Position numbers and translations under genes: made by a program. From NCBI GenBank assembly GCA_031291275.1, contig JARLJJ010000133.1:1-62427 (forward strand): a stretch of 62,427 nt of DNA. Direction: 5' to 3'. This document shows, in pieces, positions 25,068-33,588 of this stretch. How positions within the stretch are numbered: position 1 is the stretch's first letter; each line of letters begins with the position of its first letter. The stretch is from Formivibrio sp. GTDB lineage: Bacteria; Pseudomonadota; Gammaproteobacteria; Burkholderiales; Chitinibacteraceae. Under the pieces are notes generated by a model. The model saw nothing but the letters and a program-made list of their open reading frames with translations, was not told the DNA's origin and did no database searches.

Positions 25068-26039
25068 TTAGTTACTTTGGGCTACCACGTTGCCCATGAT
25101 TGCCGGCATGGCTTCCCGCATGATTTCAACAAACCGGCGCAGTCTGGCGGGATAGAAGCGCGCATATGGATAGATCAGATACACGGGTAACGAGGTGGCT
25201 TGCCATTGCGGTACCAGCTGCTGCAACCGCCCGCTGGCAATATCCTCTGATAATAGCCATGCCGAACCGATACATACACCTAAGCCCTCCACTGCGGCAC
25301 TACGCAGTGCGTAAAGGCTGTCAGTGCTCATGCGGGGGCGAATCGCGATGCGCTGGGTTTCACCCGTGACTGCGTGAGTCAGCGATACCTCATTTCGGTA
25401 GTAAGTGCGTAATGCCAACCAGGGCAGGTTGGCCAACTCGGAAGCATGCTCTGGCACGGGTAAGCCATTAAGTATCGATGGCGATGCCACCACAATGCGG
25501 GGAACCTCGGACAGCTTGATGGCGACCATGGATGGATCTCTTACTTCACCTACCTGAATGGCGCAGTCGATAGCATCCGCGATGAAATCATGGTTGTCGT
25601 CATGCAACAGCCATTCCACGGATACGCGTTCGAAACGACGAATGAAATCCGCCAAAGGCTGGACCAATGCTTGCTGGCCAAAGGCGTGCGGGGCGATCAC
25701 GCGCAACATGCCTTCAGGTTCCTCGCCGGCACCGCGCAAGTCGGACTCAAAGGATTCCCAATTTGCCAGTAGTTCCTTGGCGCGCGCAAAGCAGCGCTCC
25801 CCATCTTCGGTGAGGCGCATGCCATGTGTTGAACGCTGCAATAAGCGCAGGCCCAGTGATCGTTCAAGTGCCTGTAGGCGACGGCTGATGGTGGGCTGCG
25901 TGGTGCTCATTTGTGCAGCGGCGGCTGACAGACTGCCCGCTTCAACAATGCGTACGAAAGTCTGCATCAGCTCGATGCGATCCACCGAGCCTGTCAATGG
26001 TTGAGATGTTGGTTGAGTGGGTGAAATAGCTCTTGTCAT
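25068..26039 (-). CDS. LysR family transcriptional regulator
   Basis: 323 aa. An N-terminal winged helix-turn-helix (about 18-78: MQTFVRIVEAGSLSAAAAQM, QPTISRRLQALERSLG) precedes a periplasmic-binding-protein-like effector domain. ATG at 26039 is preferred over an upstream TTG. It is divergently arranged with an MFS transporter, the usual layout for a LysR regulator controlling its neighbour. Confidence 0.93.
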   Translation of the reverse strand: MTRAISPTQPTSQPLTGSVDRIELMQTFVRIVEAGSLSAAAAQMSTTQPTISRRLQALERSLGLRLLQRSTHGMRLTEDGERCFARAKELLANWESFESDLRGAGEEPEGMLRVIAPHAFGQQALVQPLADFIRRFERVSVEWLLHDDNHDFIADAIDCAIQVGEVRDPSMVAIKLSEVPRIVVASPSILNGLPVPEHASELANLPWLALRTYYRNEVSLTHAVTGETQRIAIRPRMSTDSLYALRSAAVEGLGVCIGSAWLLSEDIASGRLQQLVPQWQATSLPVYLIYPYARFYPARLRRFVEIMREAMPAIMGNVVAQSN

Positions 26040-26068
26040 ACGCTTAATGTATAACAAATGTGCAGGGT

Positions 26069-26081
26069 ACGGTACTACCGT
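26069..26081. promoter_or_regulatory. Candidate regulator-binding dyad in the LysR/MFS intergenic region
   Basis: ACGGT (26069-26073), ACT, ACCGT (26077-26081) form a perfect short dyad midway between the divergent starts. It is a possible LysR site, though it lacks an obvious T-N11-A core. Confidence 0.35.
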
Positions 26082-26137
26082 CGAACTAAACTCTTGTACA
26101 AACTAGCGTCTATGTTTCAACGACTCAGGTGGACGAT

Positions 26138-27400
26138 ATGACTTCCATACAAAATACGAATGCAAGTGGCGAAATTGCGCTTGCGCCGCACTCCTCCGTG
26201 GCCATAGTTAACAACGCCAGTACTAATTTGCCTGCACTACTCGTACTTTTGCTTGCCACGGGGGCGGGGCTGGCTGTGGCTTCTTTGTATTACAGTCAGC
26301 CTATGCTCGGTGTGCTGGGTGCAAGCATTGGTGCTTCCGATCGTGCAGTAGGTTTGGTCCCTACGCTTACCCAATTGGGTTACGCGCTGGGTATTTTGCT
26401 GCTGGCGCCGTTGGGCGATCGGTATGATCGGCGCCGGATTATTCTGGTCAAGGGAGCTGCGCTGATAGCAGCGTTGTTACTTGCTGCCTCTGCGCCTAGC
26501 ATCGGGAGTCTGCTGGTCGCCAGCCTAGCCATCGGCTTGGCCGCCACCATGGCCCAGGATATCGTTCCCGCTGCAGCCACTCTCGCACCAGAGTCGCATC
26601 GTGGCAAAGTGGTGGGCACCGTCATGACCGGGGTGTTGCTGGGTATTCTGCTATCGCGCGTGATCAGCGGTTTTGTCGCAGACCACTTTGGTTGGCGTGT
26701 CATGTTCGTGGGGGCCGCAGCCAGTATTGCGCTGATTTGGGTAGCAATCTGGCGGGGTTTGCCCAAGTTTAAACCGACCACGCAATTGGCATACACTGCG
26801 CTGCTTGGATCGCTGGGCCAGCTTTGGCAACGCCACGGTGCTTTGCGTCGTGCAGCGTTGGCACAAGGGTTGATCTCGGTGGGATTCAGCGCCTTCTGGT
26901 CCACATTGGCGGTCATGTTGCACGGTGCCCCGTTCCATCTTGGCAGTGCCGCTGCTGGCGCATTTGGTTTGGCGGGTGCCGCCGGTGCGTTGGCAGCCCC
27001 CATCGCTGGCCGTATTGCTGACCGGCGCGGGCCAGAGCTTGTCACGCGATTAGGCTCAGGATTAACAGCGCTATCTTTTGCAGCCATGGCTTTATCTCCA
27101 CTCATGGGGGCGCATGCCCAGCTATGGCTTCTGGTGGCTAGTGCCATTGGCTTCGATCTGGGCGTTCAGGCCACATTGATTGCGCATCAAACCATCATTT
27201 ACAGCATTGAACCGGCAGCGAGAAGTCGTCTGAATGCCGTGTTGTTCGTCGGAATGTTCATTGGCATGGCTATCGGTGCGGCATTGGGCAGCCTGCTACT
27301 GGCGCAATGGGGGTGGATGGCGGTAACTATTCTTGCGACAACCTCGACACTTTCTGCGCTGGCTGTGCGGTTGTGGCCTGGAATGACGCGAGCCAATTAA
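26138..27400 (+). CDS. MFS transporter, probable drug/metabolite efflux
   Basis: 420 aa, twelve predicted transmembrane helices. ATG at 26138 is chosen because AGGTGG precedes it. The loop between helices 2 and 3 carries APLGDRYDRRRIIL, the MFS motif A, and IAGRIADRRGPELVTR repeats it in the second half. SLYYSQPMLGVLG resembles the sugar-efflux/DHA1-type exporters. Substrate unknown; probably regulated by the divergent LysR gene. Confidence 0.92.
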   Translation: MTSIQNTNASGEIALAPHSSVAIVNNASTNLPALLVLLLATGAGLAVASLYYSQPMLGVLGASIGASDRAVGLVPTLTQLGYALGILLLAPLGDRYDRRRIILVKGAALIAALLLAASAPSIGSLLVASLAIGLAATMAQDIVPAAATLAPESHRGKVVGTVMTGVLLGILLSRVISGFVADHFGWRVMFVGAAASIALIWVAIWRGLPKFKPTTQLAYTALLGSLGQLWQRHGALRRAALAQGLISVGFSAFWSTLAVMLHGAPFHLGSAAAGAFGLAGAAGALAAPIAGRIADRRGPELVTRLGSGLTALSFAAMALSPLMGAHAQLWLLVASAIGFDLGVQATLIAHQTIIYSIEPAARSRLNAVLFVGMFIGMAIGAALGSLLLAQWGWMAVTILATTSTLSALAVRLWPGMTRAN

Positions 27401-27455
27401 AGGCAAGGCGTGCAGGAGATTGGTTTTCTCCACATCTCTGCATGCCTGCCTGTTT
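27401..27455 (+). terminator. Terminator after the MFS gene
   Basis: GGCGTGCAGGAGAT (27407-27420) pairs with ATCTCTGCATGCC (27434-27446) with one bulge and one G-T. The flanking AGGCA/TGCCT extends it and TGTTTTC follows. Confidence 0.65.
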
Positions 27456-27768
27456 TCTGCAGTTCTGCTGATTCGTGTGCACACGTCAGCGTTTCCAGCG
27501 TTCTTGCTACTGGCTTGAAAGTAGGTCAACGGCCAAGTTTGGGGGGCCATAACATAAACAAGTCATCATAAACGGGCTCGCTGAAAGCGCTGCAAGAGAT
27601 GGAAAGCGGAACCTATAAACTTGGATTAGACTCAAATAACCTCTGGCGCTTCTTTTAAGACTCTTGCCCAGAATGCTGTCAAAAAGAGGCTTATGCCCGT
27701 TGCGACAATGAAGAACGTGTGCGGATTCTTCAACATGGCGCAGCGCATATCTTATTAAAAAGACGGAT
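27456..27768. other. Gene-free interval upstream of the FtsH-like gene
   Basis: No convincing open frame. A heat-shock-like CTTGAAA box occurs at about 27515-27521, but no CCCCAT-type -10 lies at the right distance. The promoter of the FtsH-like gene must be here but could not be placed. Confidence 0.5.
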
Positions 27769-29865
27769 ATGTCTGACTTATCGAAACCGAGTGATGCAGC
27801 GCGGCCTCCCAACGGGGTGTGGCTTGCCATCAAGAAGACCGTTGGTCGGCTGCAGGATTGGTTTGTGGTCCAGCGGATGCTGGTCAAACTGGCCGTCTTG
27901 TTCTTTGTTGTTCTGATTCCGGTCACTGGCATTTATTCGTACAACCTTAACCAGAAGCAGGCTGCCTTGGCTGAGCAAATCAAGGCCATGACCGTTACGG
28001 GGCCGTCTGGTGAGGGCGTGTGGGCGTTCAATGACAAGCTGCCCGTGGTGTTCGGCACGGGCGCCATGCTGAACTTTCTGGAAACGAAGCCGGTTGAACG
28101 TATCACAGTGATCTACCGACCCCTGATGTGGAATGTATCGGAACGTATCGTCCTGGTCGAATCGCAGGGTAAGCAGTACGCGTATTATCCCAGCGACATG
28201 GAAACCAGAATCTTCACCGATAAGGCGGTCAATGCGCCGTGGGGCAGCAAGCTGGTTTTTATTCCTCGCGGCGAGTTGGGGGTTGGCAGTGCTGCACTTC
28301 TTGATCGCCTTGACCAGCGCTTTGCGAGCGCTCGCCCACTGTCCGAGAAGGATAGCTGGAAGGCCGCCGTCAGTGGTCTGCTATCGCTCGGCCTGATGCT
28401 CGGCCTGATGACTTTTCTGTTCCTGCAACTTAAGGGGCAGTACAAGTCTCTCAAGTTTATCGAGCCGGCTCTGGTCAGCGGCTCAATCGATGACCTGGTC
28501 GGTATGGACGACATCAAAACCGAGGTGGCGCAGATCAAGGACCAGTATCAGCGCCGTGCCGAGTATGCCGAGTACGGCATCATCAAACCGTTCAATGTGA
28601 TGTTCAGCGGTCCGGCAGGGACTGGCAAGACAAAACTGGCCAGTTACTTGGCCAAGGAACTGCGGTTGCCCATCTTGTTCCACTCTGCAGCAAACCTGGA
28701 AACGGGCTACGTAGGCGGAGGCTCGAATACGCTTAGCCGCATCATTTCGATGGCCAAGCGGCGCAAGCGCTGCATTGTTTTTCTCGACGAGGCGCAGGAT
28801 CTTTTCATGAAACGCGGAGGGCATCGCAAGTTTGATGACGATACCGCAAACACACTGTTGTCGGTGCTTGACGGCGTGCGTAGCCGAAAAGATACCGAGA
28901 TCATCTGGATCGTGGCCAGCAACTTCAACAGTGAAACCATGGAAATGGACGAGGCCATGTCGCGCCGTTTCCAGATGAAGGTGGATTTTCGCTTGCCCAA
29001 CCGGGAGGAGCGGCTGGCGATCATCAATCATTACCTGGGTCAGCGTGCCGACAAGGTGCTACCCGATCTGGATCTGCGCCATCTGGTGGCCGTGACAGAA
29101 GGGCGTAGTCCTGCTGATCTGGAGACTATCGTCAATCAGGCAGGTATCACGGCGGTGCAGGCAGGCGACATGATCGGAGCCGATACCTTGATGCAAGCTG
29201 CTGAACGCTTGCTGGTCGGTAACGTCAATTCCGACACGACTGATGAACGCGAGCGCGACCGGCGCATTATCGCCGTGCACGAATGGGGTCATTTCCTGGT
29301 GGATTTTGCAAACGAACGCGAGCGGACCCACGGCAACTGGGAGCAGATACTGGCCGACATGAAGACGATCAAGATTTCTCTCAAAGCGAGTGCACGTAAT
29401 AATGCATTAGGTTTTGTCTTCCATAAGCAGGGAGCCAACCTGCTCAAGACCAAGGGCGATATCGAACACGATGTACGCGTGCTGCTCGGCGGAATGGCCA
29501 ACGAAGAATTGTTCTTTGGCGAGGAAGGTACAACCAACGGGGCGCATAACGACATCGGTCGCGTCACGAAGCTGTTGCACCATGCAGTTGGCGAAATGGG
29601 CATGTATCGCAAGACGCGTCTGAATTACGGCGCTCTCTCCACGGCAGGTCATGGCAGCGGTCGCGAATTGGACGAGGAAACACGCAGCATCATGGAGGCG
29701 CAGAGCGAGCGCTTGTACGGAGAAACCAAGGACGTGCTGGCTCGTCTCAAACCGGTGACCGAGCATCTGGTTGGCAAACTCTTGCGGGCTGGCGAGATGA
29801 GTCTGAGCGATGCCCTGTTTGAGATACGCAGTTTTGAAGAAAGCAAGATACCGCATCACGACTAA
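27769..29865 (+). CDS. FtsH-like membrane AAA+ zinc metalloprotease, divergent orphan
   Basis: 698 aa. Layout: cytoplasmic N-tail, helix 1 (about 38-58), an unusually large periplasmic region (about 60-195), helix 2 (about 199-220), AAA+ domain, M41-type peptidase. Walker A is GPAGTGKT (281-288), the pore loop GYVGGG (Y314), Walker B IVFLDEAQD (D340-E341), and the SRH region has MSRRFQ (R399-R400). The zinc motif is HEWGH (504-508), with D595 in TTNGAHNDIG as the likely third ligand. Housekeeping FtsH is about 640 aa with a periplasmic loop near 75 aa and an HEAGH motif, so this is a paralogue-type protease. It stands alone, with no partner gene on either side. Confidence 0.9.
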   Translation: MSDLSKPSDAARPPNGVWLAIKKTVGRLQDWFVVQRMLVKLAVLFFVVLIPVTGIYSYNLNQKQAALAEQIKAMTVTGPSGEGVWAFNDKLPVVFGTGAMLNFLETKPVERITVIYRPLMWNVSERIVLVESQGKQYAYYPSDMETRIFTDKAVNAPWGSKLVFIPRGELGVGSAALLDRLDQRFASARPLSEKDSWKAAVSGLLSLGLMLGLMTFLFLQLKGQYKSLKFIEPALVSGSIDDLVGMDDIKTEVAQIKDQYQRRAEYAEYGIIKPFNVMFSGPAGTGKTKLASYLAKELRLPILFHSAANLETGYVGGGSNTLSRIISMAKRRKRCIVFLDEAQDLFMKRGGHRKFDDDTANTLLSVLDGVRSRKDTEIIWIVASNFNSETMEMDEAMSRRFQMKVDFRLPNREERLAIINHYLGQRADKVLPDLDLRHLVAVTEGRSPADLETIVNQAGITAVQAGDMIGADTLMQAAERLLVGNVNSDTTDERERDRRIIAVHEWGHFLVDFANERERTHGNWEQILADMKTIKISLKASARNNALGFVFHKQGANLLKTKGDIEHDVRVLLGGMANEELFFGEEGTTNGAHNDIGRVTKLLHHAVGEMGMYRKTRLNYGALSTAGHGSGRELDEETRSIMEAQSERLYGETKDVLARLKPVTEHLVGKLLRAGEMSLSDALFEIRSFEESKIPHHD

Positions 29866-30023
29866 GATTGATTCCTCCGCGATAGGCTGAGTTAGGGCGA
29901 ATCCGGTTGAAATCAGTGGATGGACCCATCTTTAAAAACAGGAGTGCCGTTGCTTTCCTCACTGGGCTGCTCTGTCCGATAAGTTGGTCAAGTTAAGCCA
30001 AGGTCCGAGCCCCATAAAGGCGG

Positions 30024-30941
30024 TTATGTGGCCAACTGGGCCCGGATCTGCATGTTGGCATAAGTAGCGGCAAGGATTGGGGTAGCCAGGCCATGATTGG
30101 CTGCGCGCTTGAGCATTTCACCCAGGATGTGATCATGTTCCGTGCGATAGCCGCTTTCCAAGTCCCGCAGCATAGAGGCGGTAAATGTCGAGTTCCGCTT
30201 GGTGAGTGTATCGAGCGCAAGCGACTGGGCCGGTGCGCCGACCGGTACGCCACAGGCAGCTGCAACAGCAAGGCACTCTGAATACAGGGTTCGCACTAAC
30301 TGATCGCCGTGCGTCGCATTCATGATTTGGCCAACGGAGCCGCGCATCAGTGTCGTGATGCCTGCCAGGGTAGCCAGGAAAGTCCACTTTTCCCAAAGAA
30401 CATTCTCGATGCTTGGAGCCAGCCGGCTGTTAAATTTGGCTGCACTGCAAAGCTTGATAAAACGGTCAGCAACGGCCTGGGTTTCCGTGTCTCGCCCACC
30501 CACCGTGAGCATGTGCAATTCAGTAAGCTGTTTGATCGTACCTTCGGTATTCATCACGGCGGCGATGTGTGCGACGCCAGCCAGCACACGATCACGTCCA
30601 AACTGATCATCCAGCGTATCCATATGCGCCAGTCCGTTGAGGAGCGGCAAAATGAATGTCTTGGGTCCTGCGGCTGGTCTGATTGATACGATTGCATCGT
30701 CCAGATCGTAAGCTTTGGGTGCCATGACCACGATATCGTAGATGGGCGTGACGGTTTCCCGGGTCACGCTGTTCACCTTGAGTGTAAAATTTCCATGCGG
30801 ACTTTCGATTCGCAAGCCCTCATTGACCAATTGCGCATGGCGACCGGGGCGAACCAGGAAGCTGACATCTGCCCCGGATTCCATCAGTCGACCGCCAAAA
30901 TAACCACCCACCCCGCCCGCACCCAAGAAAAGAATTTTCAT
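30024..30941 (-). CDS. Ketopantoate reductase family oxidoreductase (PanE-like)
   Basis: 305 aa. The N-terminal Rossmann domain has MKILFLGAGGVGGYFGGRL, the NADPH-binding glycine motif of 2-dehydropantoate 2-reductases. The helical C-terminal domain contains NVLWEKWTFLATLAGITTLMR (given in part) with the conserved Lys, and TFTASMLRDLESG. ATG at 30941 follows AGGGGC. Family membership is clear; whether it is the true PanE for pantothenate or a paralogue cannot be decided here. Confidence 0.88.
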   Translation of the reverse strand: MKILFLGAGGVGGYFGGRLMESGADVSFLVRPGRHAQLVNEGLRIESPHGNFTLKVNSVTRETVTPIYDIVVMAPKAYDLDDAIVSIRPAAGPKTFILPLLNGLAHMDTLDDQFGRDRVLAGVAHIAAVMNTEGTIKQLTELHMLTVGGRDTETQAVADRFIKLCSAAKFNSRLAPSIENVLWEKWTFLATLAGITTLMRGSVGQIMNATHGDQLVRTLYSECLAVAAACGVPVGAPAQSLALDTLTKRNSTFTASMLRDLESGYRTEHDHILGEMLKRAANHGLATPILAATYANMQIRAQLAT

Positions 30942-31146
30942 TGCAAAAATGCCCCTATTCGCCTTGCGATGGTAAGCAGTTGACCGTTTCAGCACGCGAG
31001 TGTCAACAGAACCTTGGCCGGACAGTCAATTCTTCAGGTTATTGGACTGCCCTGAGCTAGGTTCCTCAGTCTATCGGTTTCAGCAGCCTGGATTCGCTAT
31101 ATTGAAGTGACAGGCAAATTCATACTGCCGAAGGGAAGGATGTTTC

Positions 31147-31974
31147 ATGGATAGCTCGCTTCAGTCACTCGATCAGGTAAAAGCGTCAGCTCTGGATATG
31201 GCGGTCAGGTTCGGGCCGAAACTGATGGTGGCGATCATCATTCTTGCCGCTGGTTATATGGTTGGGCGCTGGGTGGGGAGTTTGCTAGAACGCTTGCTTG
31301 TGCGATTGAAGCTTGAAGTGCCGGTGCGTGCTCTGTTGGTACGCATTGCCCAAATTCTGGTTTTGGGATTGTTCGCAATCATGGCGTTGCAGAATCTGGG
31401 GATCGAACTATTGCCTCTCATTGCCGGTCTTGGCGTGGCGGGCGCTGGCGTGGCACTGGCGATGCAGGGCATTCTCGGCAATCTCGCGGCTGGGCTGACC
31501 ATTATCTTCACCCGACCGTTTCATGTGGGTGATTACATTTCCATTGCCAAGGAAGAAGGCGAGGTGCTCGATATCAGTCTGTTTAGCACGATTTTAGGTC
31601 ACACGGACCAATCAAAGGTGGTAATTCCGAATCGCAAAATCGTCGGCGAGATTCTTCATAATTATGGCCGGATACGGCAGTTAAACCTGGCAGTTGGAGT
31701 TTCCTATGGTACGGATATCGATAGGACCTTGAGCCTGATTACGGACATTCTGCAGGCCAATTCCCGCGTGCTTCGAGAGCCATCACCAATTTTGGGTGTG
31801 ACACGACTCGCCGAGTCGAGTGTCACGATCAGCGTCAAACCATGGGTGAATGTGCATGACTACGAAGCGGCGGTAGGCGAGGTCAATAAAACGATATTGG
31901 AAACCTTCAGTGCACAGGGGGTGGTGATTCCTCTGCCGCAATGTGAATTCAGAATGCTTGGAAGAGACCAGTGA
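31147..31974 (+). CDS. mscS: Small-conductance mechanosensitive channel (MscS)
   Basis: 275 aa, the size of E. coli MscS (286). Three transmembrane helices; the pore-lining third helix has the Ala/Gly pattern GLGVAGAGVALAMQGILGN followed by AAGLTIIFTRPFHVGDYI. The cytoplasmic beta domain and C-terminal cage follow. GAAGGGAAGGA precedes the start. It releases solutes on hypo-osmotic shock. Confidence 0.95.
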   Translation: MDSSLQSLDQVKASALDMAVRFGPKLMVAIIILAAGYMVGRWVGSLLERLLVRLKLEVPVRALLVRIAQILVLGLFAIMALQNLGIELLPLIAGLGVAGAGVALAMQGILGNLAAGLTIIFTRPFHVGDYISIAKEEGEVLDISLFSTILGHTDQSKVVIPNRKIVGEILHNYGRIRQLNLAVGVSYGTDIDRTLSLITDILQANSRVLREPSPILGVTRLAESSVTISVKPWVNVHDYEAAVGEVNKTILETFSAQGVVIPLPQCEFRMLGRDQ

Positions 31975-32070
31975 AATCTGATTGCATCACGGAAATGCCA
32001 TATCTAGCACCATGCACAAATACCCTGGATATCGATGGAAACCAAACTGCTACCGGGATAGTCAGACGTG

Positions 32071-32111
32071 AATTGCCATGTGGTTAGACATGGCAATTAC
32101 TAACCTATAAT
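32071..32111 (+). promoter_or_regulatory. Promoter with inverted-repeat operator candidate
   Basis: AATTGCCATG (32071-32080) and CATGGCAATT (32089-32098) are perfect 10-bp arms with an 8-base spacer. A consensus -10 TATAAT lies at 32106-32111, and a -35-like TAGACA (32085-32090) or TTAGAC (32084) lies inside the repeat. A regulator bound here would sit on the -35 of the downstream OmpA-domain lipoprotein gene. Confidence 0.6.
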
Positions 32112-32143
32112 GAAAAGCCTGAAGTACCCATGGAGATCAGAAT

Positions 32144-32809
32144 ATGAACAAGATCGTTGTTACCCTCGCTGCTATTGTCATTGGTTCCGGGGGCCTTTCC
32201 GCCTGCGCCAATATGAATGAAACCCAACGCGACACAGGTACCGGTGCCGCTATCGGTGCTCTGGCCGGGGCAGTACTTGGCGGAGTGACGGCGGGCGGGA
32301 ATCCTGGCAGGAGCACTGCGACTGGCGCAGCTTTGGGCGCGGCACTGGGTGCCGGTGGGGGCTATCTGTGGTCACAGCATATGCAGGAACAAAAAGCAGC
32401 CATGGAGCAAGCCACCAAAGGCACAGGAGTCAACGTCAGCCAGACGGCAGACAATCAACTCAAGCTGGATATTCCGAGCGATGTCTCTTTTGATACCGGG
32501 CGTTACGACATCAAGCCAAATCTGCGTCCTGTTTTGGATCGCTTTGCTTCGACCTTGAATCAAAACCCGGTGACGACGGTGAAAATCATCGGCCATACCG
32601 ACAGTACCGGCTCGGATGCCATCAATGATCCGCTTTCAGTCAATCGTGCCAACGCTACGCGCGACTACCTGGTGGCGCGCGGTGTGGCGATGAACCGTAT
32701 CAGTATTGACGGTCGCGGCTCGCACGAACCGATTGCCGACAATTCGACCGCAGCCGGTCGTGCAATGAACCGCCGAGTCGAAATCTTTGTGGGCGAAGCC
32801 GCGCGCTGA
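32144..32809 (+). CDS. OmpA-domain lipoprotein (YiaD-like)
   Basis: 221 aa. Lipobox LSAC at residues 18-21. A glycine-zipper region (about 33-75: GTGAAIGALAGAVLGG, GAALGAALGAGGG) is followed by an OmpA/MotB peptidoglycan-binding domain with IIGHTDSTGSDAIND, LSVNRANATRDYL and GRAMNRRVEI. It probably anchors the outer membrane to peptidoglycan and may respond to envelope or osmotic stress, given the mscS neighbour. Confidence 0.94.
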   Translation: MNKIVVTLAAIVIGSGGLSACANMNETQRDTGTGAAIGALAGAVLGGVTAGGNPGRSTATGAALGAALGAGGGYLWSQHMQEQKAAMEQATKGTGVNVSQTADNQLKLDIPSDVSFDTGRYDIKPNLRPVLDRFASTLNQNPVTTVKIIGHTDSTGSDAINDPLSVNRANATRDYLVARGVAMNRISIDGRGSHEPIADNSTAAGRAMNRRVEIFVGEAAR

Positions 32810-32824
32810 AGAGAACTCATCCAC

Positions 32825-32852
32825 CCCATCCGGTCTGCTGGTGCCGGATGGG
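32825..32852. other. Hairpin between convergent genes
   Basis: CCCATCCGG (32825-32833) and CCGGATGGG (32844-32852), a perfect 9-bp stem. There is no T-run on either strand, so any termination role is weak. Confidence 0.45.
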
Positions 32853-32912
32853 CGTTGGCAAAGTGACTTCCTCTTTGTGGATTTGCGTGCACGACCTTCT
32901 GGCTTGACGTCG

Positions 32913-33146
32913 TTATTCCCGCAGGCGGGCATCTAACGAGTCGATGATCTCTGCCCAGTCCGCGTCCATGCTGATTTCTTCGCGAAGAAACTGTGCCTGA
33001 ACTGGTGTCCAGAACGCAGCATCCGTCAGTGCCACCTCTTTGGGTAACGGACGGTGCTTCGCGATAAATTGTTCGATACTTGATCCCTCGTCTGACAGAC
33101 CGAGTTGGCGGAAAAGATCACTCAGGGCATGAATTTGGGTTTCCAT
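32913..33146 (-). CDS. DUF2789 family protein
   Basis: 77 aa. The sequence follows the DUF2789 pattern throughout: LSDLFRQLGL near the N-terminus, IEQFIAKHRPLP, FWTPVQAQFLREEI and DADWAEIIDSLDARL. Function unknown. AGAAGGAGAAGAGA just upstream on the minus strand is a strong ribosome site. Confidence 0.9.
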   Translation of the reverse strand: METQIHALSDLFRQLGLSDEGSSIEQFIAKHRPLPKEVALTDAAFWTPVQAQFLREEISMDADWAEIIDSLDARLRE

Positions 33147-33588
33147 TCTCTTCTCCTTCTGTATAAGGCTACACCGATGTTTATCGGAAAGGGACTGGTG
33201 CTGAAAAAACAGCAGCGTTGCTTGGCTTGAATGTGAAGCACGGATGCGAGTGAATGATAATGGATGTCATTTGTGAAGCAAACCATCGTCCGATGTGATA
33301 TAGCTAAAGTATCCGCTGTAAGAAAGTGGTTGCGTTGACGGCCCTTGGTTGAATTCGCTGACAAAATATTTGTGCGGGTCTTGAGCGAAAAGGAGCCGGT
33401 CGCAAAGCCAGTGCTCATGCGTGGACAAGCACTATGTGCCGGTAAAGTTGGCAATGACAGAGATAGCTACCATCTTCGGGAATATTTCCTAACAATCGTC
33501 ACCTCACGCGACAGATAAGTCGAAAACCTTTTCAGAAGATGCAGCTCTAACAGGCAAAACGTTGTGCCCTCGCCCAAGGAGAAACGAC
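33147..33588. other. 442-base gene-free region upstream of prkA
   Basis: No credible open frame. It must hold the prkA operon promoter. In enteric bacteria yeaGH is driven by sigma-54 and sigma-S; no clear -24/-12 element (GG-N10-GC) was found by eye here, so the control cannot be stated. Confidence 0.5.

Noticed and set aside
27226..27240. GTCGTCTGAA resembling the neisserial DNA uptake sequence GCCGTCTGAA
   Set aside because: A single one-mismatch copy inside the MFS coding region; no enrichment in the window.
27515..27545. Heat-shock (sigma-32) promoter before the FtsH-like gene
   Set aside because: CTTGAAA is present, but no CCCCAT-like element occurs at 11-16 bases.
33122..33454. 110-codon minus-strand frame upstream of prkA
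   Set aside because: It overlaps the DUF2789 start and ribosome site and has random-like composition.
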